This document shows positions 6,185 through 10,486 of a stretch of DNA of 10,486 nucleotides, piece by piece. The stretch is from Ruthenibacterium avium (lineage in GTDB: Bacteria; Bacillota; Clostridia; Oscillospirales; Ruminococcaceae). Positions within the stretch are counted from its first letter, which is position 1; each line of letters begins with the position of its first letter. The translations under genes were made by a program, and so were the position numbers. The notes below the pieces were generated by a model. The model was not told where the DNA came from. It did not search any database and saw only the letters and a list, made by a program, of their open reading frames with translations. The stretch is from assembly GCA_019118905.1 (NCBI GenBank), contig DWYA01000084.1, positions 1 to 10,486 on the forward strand. Direction: 5' to 3'.

Positions 6185-7087
6185 ATGAGCGAAAATATCA
6201 ACCATCGACAAATTCATTGGTTCCCGGGCCATATGATGAAAACGCTGCGCGTGATGGAAGCGAGCATCCGGCAGGTAGACGTAGTGCTGGAACTGCTCGA
6301 CGCGCGCATTCCGCACAGCAGCATGAACCCGGAAATTGAGCGCATTGCAGCGGCAAAGCCTCGGCTGTATCTGCTCAATAAGGCGGACTTGGCCGACCCG
6401 AATATCACGGCGGCGTGGGTGCGCTATTTGAAAAGTCTCGGCTGCGGCTGTGTGGCAATTACGTCCAAGAACCGAAGCGGCATTGCAGCCATCAAAAAAG
6501 CCATTGATACAGAGCTGGACGAGCTGCTCTCCCGCCGTGCCGACCGGGGAATGCTGGGGGCTAAGATCCGCATTATGGTAACGGGCATTCCCAACGTGGG
6601 AAAATCGACATTCATCAACGCCTTTACCGGTTCCAACCGCGTACAGGCCGCTGACCGCCCCGGTGTAACGCGCGGCAAGCAATGGGTGAATGCGGGCGAA
6701 TATGAGTTGCTGGATATGCCCGGCGTGCTTTGGAAAAAGTTCGAGTCGGACGATGTGGCGTCCAATTTGGCGTTTATCGGTTCCATCAAAGATGACATTC
6801 TGGACGTGGAGGAAATTGCCACGCGCTTGCTTGGGCAGCTGCAAAACACCTGCCCCGACCGCTTGGAAGAACGCTATCGATTGTCAAAGGAAGATTTGTC
6901 GCTCGACGCCTACGACCTTTTGGAATGCATTGGCCGCAAGCGCGGCATGATGATGAGCGGCGGCGTGGTGAACACTGAGCGTGCAGCGCAGATGCTGGTA
7001 GATGAATTCCGCGCCAGCAAGCTGGGCAGAATGTCGCTGGAAAAACCTCCGAGAGCAGAAAAAGGGGAGGAAACGCAGAGTGAATGA
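6185..7087 (+). CDS. rbgA: Ribosome biogenesis GTPase RbgA (YlqF)
   Basis: The product has 300 residues. RbgA is a circularly permuted GTPase needed for late 50S assembly. The family signature HWFPGHM lies at 11-17. The GTPase motifs appear in the permuted order: G4 NKAD (65-68), G5 TSK (93-95), G1 GIPNVGKST (134-142), G2 in PGVTRG (159-164), and G3 DMPG (177-180). A C-terminal helical region follows and the last ~20 residues are charged and probably loose. The ATG at 6185 has GGGGGA a few bases upstream, inside the end of lepB. The gene overlaps the GTG start of rnhB by 8 nt, so the two are translationally coupled, as in the conserved rbgA-rnhB arrangement of Firmicutes. Confidence 0.96.
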   Translation: MSENINHRQIHWFPGHMMKTLRVMEASIRQVDVVLELLDARIPHSSMNPEIERIAAAKPRLYLLNKADLADPNITAAWVRYLKSLGCGCVAITSKNRSGIAAIKKAIDTELDELLSRRADRGMLGAKIRIMVTGIPNVGKSTFINAFTGSNRVQAADRPGVTRGKQWVNAGEYELLDMPGVLWKKFESDDVASNLAFIGSIKDDILDVEEIATRLLGQLQNTCPDRLEERYRLSKEDLSLDAYDLLECIGRKRGMMMSGGVVNTERAAQMLVDEFRASKLGRMSLEKPPRAEKGEETQSE

Positions 7088-7682
7088 GCTGTATGAGTTT
7101 GACGCAGAGATGCGCAGCCAACATAGTGGGATTGCCGGCGTAGACGAAGCGGGACGAGGGCCTTTGTGCGGGCCGGTGTGTGTGGCCGCCGTCATCTTAA
7201 ATCCCGACTGTCTGCCCGAAGGGCTGAATGATTCCAAAAAGCTTTCGGAAAAAAAGCGTGAAGCACTGTTTGATGAAATTTGTCAAAAGGCGCTGGCCTA
7301 CCACATTGTGATGGTTGGGCCCGAAGTGATTGACGAAAAAAATATTTTGGGTGCAACGATGCTTGGAATGCAGCAGGCGGTGGAAGGCTTGCGGCAAAGG
7401 CCCCAGTATGTACTGATTGACGGCAACCGCTGCCCCCAGCTGGATATCCCGTGTGAAGCCGTGGTAAAAGGCGACGCCAAATCGGCCAGCGTTGCGGCAG
7501 CTTCGGTTTTAGCGAAAGTGTCGCGTGACCGTCTGATGATGGAACTGGCGAAAGAGTATCCCCAGTACGCACTGGAAAAGCATAAGGGCTATCCGACGAA
7601 GCTGCACTATGAGCGGTTGGATCAGTACGGCGTTGCGCCTATTTACCGCAAAAGCTTTTTGAAAAAGCGCGGGTATGTTTGA
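7080..7682 (+). CDS. rnhB: Ribonuclease HII
   Basis: The product has 200 residues. RNase HII cuts RNA in RNA:DNA hybrids and at single ribonucleotides left in DNA. The active-site residues are visible: D22 and E23 in GVDEAGRGPLCGPV, D114 in VLIDGN, and D150 in KVSRDR. Other family motifs are LNDSKKLSEKKRE (about 49-61), VVKGDAKSASVAAASVLAK (128-146) and the C-terminal HKGYPTKLH. The start is a GTG at 7080 because AGGGGAGG (about 7063-7070) is 9 nt upstream and homologues begin shortly before the DEAGRG motif. The earlier in-frame ATG at 7002 would extend 78 nt further into rbgA. The stop overlaps the yraN ATG by one base. Confidence 0.96.
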   Translation: MNELYEFDAEMRSQHSGIAGVDEAGRGPLCGPVCVAAVILNPDCLPEGLNDSKKLSEKKREALFDEICQKALAYHIVMVGPEVIDEKNILGATMLGMQQAVEGLRQRPQYVLIDGNRCPQLDIPCEAVVKGDAKSASVAAASVLAKVSRDRLMMELAKEYPQYALEKHKGYPTKLHYERLDQYGVAPIYRKSFLKKRGYV

Positions 7683-8038
7683 TGGATGCGCGTACACTGG
7701 GAGCCTACGGGGAAAGCTTGGCGGCGGCGTATTACCGCAAGCAGGGCTTTGAGATTATAACAGCCAATTACCGCACTCGAATGGGCGAAGTGGATTTAAT
7801 TGTTTCCAACGGAAAGCTGCTTATTTTTGTCGAAGTAAAAGCGAGAAGCCGCGGTGCGTTGGCGCCGGGCCGCTGTGCGGTGACAAAGTCGAAGCAGCGG
7901 CGTGTGATTGCAGCGGCCAAAGCGTATTTGGCAAGTCATCCCGAGTGGGACTGCGCCATGCGCTTTGATGTTTACGAGGTGACGCAGCGCGGCATGGATT
8001 ACGAAGAAATTTGCATTGAGAATGCCTTTATGGTATAG
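7682..8038 (+). CDS. YraN family (UPF0102) endonuclease-like protein
   Basis: The product has 118 residues, the usual length for this family. It has the fold of PD-(D/E)XK (Holliday-junction-resolvase-like) nucleases, and the candidate catalytic residues are visible: E11 in GESLAAAYY, D38 in MGEVDLIV, and E51/K53 in VEVKAR. The later K69 and R73-R74 region and RFDVYEV (94-100) also match. The cellular role is not established. The ATG at 7682 overlaps the rnhB stop (TGATG), so translation is probably coupled; no strong ribosome binding site is seen. rnhB-yraN adjacency is common in Clostridia. The 3' end of the gene contains the promoter for thrC. Confidence 0.92.
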   Translation: MDARTLGAYGESLAAAYYRKQGFEIITANYRTRMGEVDLIVSNGKLLIFVEVKARSRGALAPGRCAVTKSKQRRVIAAAKAYLASHPEWDCAMRFDVYEVTQRGMDYEEICIENAFMV

Positions 8039-8039
8039 T
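8011..8039 (+). promoter_or_regulatory. Sigma-A promoter of thrC inside the end of yraN
   Basis: The -35 box TTGCAT (8011-8016) and -10 box TATAGT (8034-8039) are 17 bp apart, with a TGG extension (8031-8033) before the -10 box. The predicted transcription start is near 8045-8046, a G just upstream of the structured leader. Confidence 0.8.
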
Positions 8040-8045
8040 GAAGGG

Positions 8046-8161
8046 GATCCGAAGCCGTGATAGGGCTTTGGTGTGGATTATGAGGGAAAGTAAACAGGCC
8101 TTGGCAAGCCGGTAACGCTTGCGGACAAGGCCGCCACACAAAACGAGGGGAGTGCAAAACA
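8046..8161 (+). ncRNA. Structured 5' leader of thrC, candidate cis-regulatory RNA
   Basis: Hairpin one pairs AAGCC (8052-8056) with GGCTT (8064-8068), loop GTGATAG. A closing stem GTGTGG (8071-8076) pairs with CCACAC (8134-8139). Inside it lies a 20-nt purine-rich strand (8077-8096) and a two-part hairpin: GGCCTTG (8097-8103) with CAAGGCC (8126-8132), a GGA bulge (8123-8125), then GCAAGC (8104-8109) with GCTTGC (8117-8122), loop CGGTAAC. The fold starts about 6 nt after the predicted transcript end and stops before the ribosome binding site AGGGGAG (8146-8152). There is no terminator and no T-box signature (TGGTACC-type). I do not recognise the class. Confidence 0.6.
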
Positions 8162-9604
8162 ATGGAATATCGCAGCACACGAGGAAACGACCAAAAGGTA
8201 AGCGCCGCAAAAGCCATTACAACAGGGCTTGCGCCGGACGGCGGCCTTTATGTGCCGTGCGCGTTTCCGAAAATGCAGGCCGATTTGTCCGGCCTGACGT
8301 ATGAGCAGACAGCCGTAGAGGTGTTAAAGCTGTTTTTAACCGATTATACGCCTGAGTTTTTGCAAAGCGCCGCTGAAAAAGCATACCGCTCTTTTGGCGA
8401 CGGCGCGGGCAAAACGGTGTCTGTGCCGGGTCACGGCGTGTTTTTGGAGCTGTGGCATGGCCCGACTTGTGCATTTAAAGATTACGCTTTGCAGCTGATG
8501 CCGCATCTGCTGGTAGAAGGGAAAAAGCTGCTGGATGACAAGCGCTTAACGCATATTTTGGTGGCGACCTCGGGCGATACGGGAAAAGCAGCGCTGGCCG
8601 GTTATGCCGGTTTGGACGGTATTCGCATTTCCGTGTTTTATCCGCAGGACGGCACCAGCCGCATCCAAGAGCTGCAAATGGTCACACAAACGGGAGAAAA
8701 TGTGGCCGTCTATGCCGTAAAGGGCAATTTCGACGATGCACAAAGCGGCGTGAAGCGTGCCTTTGGCGACAAGGAGCTGGCACAGGAGCTGGCAGAAAAA
8801 GGGGCGTACCTATCGAGCGCAAACTCCATTAACTGGGGTCGACTGGCGCCGCAGATTGTTTACTATTTTTACTGCTATGAGCAGCTTGTTGCACAAGGTA
8901 CTGTGATGCGCGGCCAAGCCGTTGATTTTTGTGTTCCCACGGGGAACTTTGGCGATATTCTTGCCGGATGGTATGCAAAGCAGATGGGCCTTCCCGTTGG
9001 GCGCTTGATTTGCGCTTCCAACGAGAACGATGTGCTGACGGAGTTTTTGTCCACAGGTGTGTATAATGCCCGCCGCCCGTTTTATAAAACGGAAAGCCCG
9101 TCGATGGATATTTTGGTTTCGTCCAATTTGGAGCGCCTTTTGTATCATGTCACCGGTGACGCTGCACAGGTAAAAGAGTGGATGGACACCCTTTCCCGCG
9201 AAGGACGCTATGAAGTGAGTGAGGCTGTGCTGCAAGAGATTCAAAAGACTTTTGCCTGTGCAAGTGTGGATGCTGCCGGCGCGGCAGAGGAGATTGCAAG
9301 CCTTTACAAGGAAAGCGGCTATTTGATGGACCCGCACACCGCTGTGGCTTACGCAGCGGCAAAAGAGCAGGCAAAGGAGAATGTGTGTGTGGTGCTTTCC
9401 ACGGCAAGCCCCTATAAATTCCCGGGCAGTGTACTGAAGGCGGTGGGGCAGCCTGTGCCGCAAGACGAGTTTGAGGCGCTGAAAGAGCTGGAACAGTTCA
9501 GCAAGCTGCCCGCACCTGAAGCTTTGAAAAACCTGCAAACCATGCCGGTTCGCTTTACACAAACCATTGAAAAAGAGCAAATTTTGGATGTGGCACGCGG
9601 CTGA
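8162..9604 (+). CDS. thrC: Threonine synthase
   Basis: The product has 480 residues and belongs to the longer threonine synthase type of the fold-type II PLP enzymes. It turns O-phosphohomoserine into threonine and phosphate, the last step of threonine synthesis. The N-terminal part has STRGN (5-9) and GLAPDGGLYVP (22-32), typical of the family. The PLP-binding lysine is K106 in LWHGPTCAFKDYALQLM. The phosphate/cofactor region ATSGDTGKAALAGY (135-148), the SANSINWGRLAPQ segment, the PTGNFGD glycine loop and ICASNENDVL follow. The ATG at 8162 has AGGGGAG at 8146-8152. It has its own promoter and structured leader; no hom or thrB gene is adjacent, so regulation may be separate from the rest of the pathway. 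A hairpin follows the stop. Confidence 0.95.
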   Translation: MEYRSTRGNDQKVSAAKAITTGLAPDGGLYVPCAFPKMQADLSGLTYEQTAVEVLKLFLTDYTPEFLQSAAEKAYRSFGDGAGKTVSVPGHGVFLELWHGPTCAFKDYALQLMPHLLVEGKKLLDDKRLTHILVATSGDTGKAALAGYAGLDGIRISVFYPQDGTSRIQELQMVTQTGENVAVYAVKGNFDDAQSGVKRAFGDKELAQELAEKGAYLSSANSINWGRLAPQIVYYFYCYEQLVAQGTVMRGQAVDFCVPTGNFGDILAGWYAKQMGLPVGRLICASNENDVLTEFLSTGVYNARRPFYKTESPSMDILVSSNLERLLYHVTGDAAQVKEWMDTLSREGRYEVSEAVLQEIQKTFACASVDAAGAAEEIASLYKESGYLMDPHTAVAYAAAKEQAKENVCVVLSTASPYKFPGSVLKAVGQPVPQDEFEALKELEQFSKLPAPEALKNLQTMPVRFTQTIEKEQILDVARG

Positions 9605-9627
9605 GCAGGAGCCGAACATGAAAACAA

Positions 9628-9666
9628 AAAGCCCCCGCGCTTTTTTGAAAAGCGCAGGGGTGCTTT
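9628..9666. terminator. Terminator between convergent thrC and DUF1540 genes
   Basis: A 17-bp stem with two single-base bulges pairs AAAGC (9628-9632), CCCC (9633-9636) and GCGCTTTT (9637-9644) with the matching arms in 9648-9666, loop TTG. On the minus strand the stem is followed by TTTTTGTTTT, a good U-tract, so it works best for the DUF1540 gene. On the plus strand only TTT follows, within the stem, so it is a weaker stop for thrC. Confidence 0.8.
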
Positions 9667-9675
9667 GAGCGCGGT

Positions 9676-9837
9676 TTAAGCGCGCTGGTAAGTGTCGCAC
9701 ATGGTTTCTTCTCCCAGAATATTCATGCGGTTTTTTACTTTGATGCTGTTGGCTGTGCAGCAGCAGTGGCCGTCGTTGTGGACGCAGGTTTCTACCTCAC
9801 AGCTGATACCATTCAATTTCTTTGTTTCGTTTTGCAT
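9676..9837 (-). CDS. Small Cys-rich DUF1540 protein
   Basis: This is a 53-residue protein on the minus strand, with ATG at 9837 and TAA at 9676-9678. It contains the DUF1540 pattern: GISCEVETCVHNDGHCCCTANSIKV, then ETMCDTY near the end. Six cysteines (C13, C18, C25, C26, C27, C47) and two histidines suggest metal binding, but the role of the domain is unknown. The ribosome binding site is excellent: AAAGGAGG complementary to 9847-9854, 9 nt from the ATG. It is convergent with thrC and shares its terminator, and divergent from the metallophosphoesterase gene with 62 bp between start codons. DUF1540 proteins are common in Clostridia and Bacilli, some in two-domain forms; this has one. I see no clear promoter. 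Confidence 0.88.
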   Translation of the reverse strand: MQNETKKLNGISCEVETCVHNDGHCCCTANSIKVKNRMNILGEETMCDTYQRA

Positions 9838-9899
9838 GTTTTAACGCCTCCTTTGCCTTTATTTTGCGTGCACAACGGCAAAAATATGCAGGGGGTTTT

Positions 9900-10486
9900 A
9901 TGGCAATTTTTGTAATTGGTGATTTGCACCTTTCGATGGATGGCAAAAAGAGCATGGAGGTGTTCCCCGGCTGGGAGCATTACATGCAGCGCTTGGAAGA
10001 AAACTGGCGCGCCGCCGTGAAGCCGGAGGATGTCGTTGTTTTGCTGGGGGATACCTCGTGGGCGATGTCCTTGCAGGAAACGGTGCAGGATTTTGCGTTT
10101 TTGCATACGCTTCCCGGAAAAAAAGTGCTGATTAAAGGCAACCACGACTACTGGTGGACAACGATGGCAAAAATGGAGCGCTTTTTTGCCGAGCAGGGCT
10201 GGGACGACTTTATGTTCCTGCATAACAATTGTGTGATGCACGATGGCCTTGCCCTCTGCGGTACGAGAAGCTGGATGTTTGACGCGGCGGCTGTGCAGGA
10301 CGAAAAAGTAATGGCAAGGGAATGCGGCCGTCTGCGCATGTCGCTGCAAGCGGCGGGAGACGCCGAAAAAGTGGTGTTTTTGCACTACCCGCCTATCTAC
10401 CCAAACGCCAACGCACAAGAGGTGGTAAGCATCCTGCACGAGTTCGATGTGAAGCGCTGTTTTTACGGCCATTTGCACGGCGGTTC
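9900..10486 (+). CDS. Calcineurin-like metallophosphoesterase (COG1768-like), 3' partial
   Basis: The frame is open from ATG 9900 to the right edge with no stop, giving 195 residues, so the 3' end is missing. The two-metal phosphoesterase motifs are in order: GDLH (D8, H10), LLGDTSW (D51), KGNHDYWW (N81, H82), FLHYPP (H162) and YGHLHGG (H191, H193). All metal ligands of the family are present. The context around GNHDYWWTTMAKM and GTRSWMFD fits the COG1768 predicted phosphohydrolases of Firmicutes rather than purple acid or DNA-repair types (from memory). The protein has no signal peptide and is probably cytoplasmic; the substrate is unknown. GGGGG at 9891-9895 is the ribosome binding site, at a short spacing of 4 nt. 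It is divergent from the DUF1540 gene. Confidence 0.93.
   Translation, partial: MAIFVIGDLHLSMDGKKSMEVFPGWEHYMQRLEENWRAAVKPEDVVVLLGDTSWAMSLQETVQDFAFLHTLPGKKVLIKGNHDYWWTTMAKMERFFAEQGWDDFMFLHNNCVMHDGLALCGTRSWMFDAAAVQDEKVMARECGRLRMSLQAAGDAEKVVFLHYPPIYPNANAQEVVSILHEFDVKRCFYGHLHGG

Noticed and set aside
8810..9700. 296-codon minus-strand open frame opposite thrC
   Set aside because: It is antisense to a clearly recognised thrC, shows no family motif and reflects codon bias of the plus strand.
9864..9890. TTGCGT...TATGCA as a promoter for the metallophosphoesterase gene
   Set aside because: The spacer is only 15 bp and the predicted start would fall within or after the ribosome binding site.
1..10486. 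CRISPR array, transposon, prophage or defence genes
   Set aside because: No direct-repeat array, transposase, integrase or known defence motif was found on either strand; the gene content is housekeeping and sporulation-like.

Overview
The window looks like a chromosomal segment of a Gram-positive, spore-forming member of the Clostridia, possibly an Oscillospiraceae/Ruminococcaceae-type organism. This rests on the SpoIVFA/SpoIVFB-like peptidase pair, the clostridial radical SAM + DUF2344 pair, the rplS-lepB-rbgA-rnhB-yraN gene order, strong AGGAGG-type ribosome binding sites, a DUF1540 protein, and moderately GC-rich codon use. The genus cannot be fixed from the sequence alone. I see no mobile element, CRISPR array, tRNA or rRNA.

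Layout: (1) positions 2-685 hold the 3' part of an unrecognised Gln/Ala-rich protein gene, closed by a terminator. (2) 860-2268 is a two-gene unit: a membrane-anchored M23 (LytM) peptidase and an M50 site-2-protease-like membrane protein, resembling spoIVFA-spoIVFB and ending in a terminator near 2315. (3) A strong promoter at 2416-2444 and a 5' hairpin precede the overlapping radical SAM (TIGR03960-type) and DUF2344 genes. (4) An extended -10 promoter at 5054-5082 drives rplS behind a leader with three hairpins; a strong terminator follows. (5) lepB, rbgA, rnhB and yraN are packed with 3-nt gaps or overlaps: protein export, 50S assembly, RNA:DNA hybrid removal and a nuclease-fold protein. (6) A promoter inside the end of yraN (8011-8039) drives a structured leader of about 115 nt and thrC (threonine synthase). 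(7) A convergent minus-strand gene encodes a 53-residue Cys-rich DUF1540 protein. (8) A COG1768-like metallophosphoesterase runs off the right edge.

Most protein genes are housekeeping. The protein content does not reveal a new multi-gene system. The least explained material is in the RNA leaders: the thrC leader has a promoter, a branched fold and no terminator, and is the best candidate for an undescribed cis-regulatory RNA. The rplS leader may be an L19-type autoregulatory element. All three predicted sigma-A transcripts start with a hairpin within about 10 nt of the predicted 5' end. A second point of interest is the intact catalytic M23 domain next to an M50 protease that is too short to carry the CBS domain of SpoIVFB.
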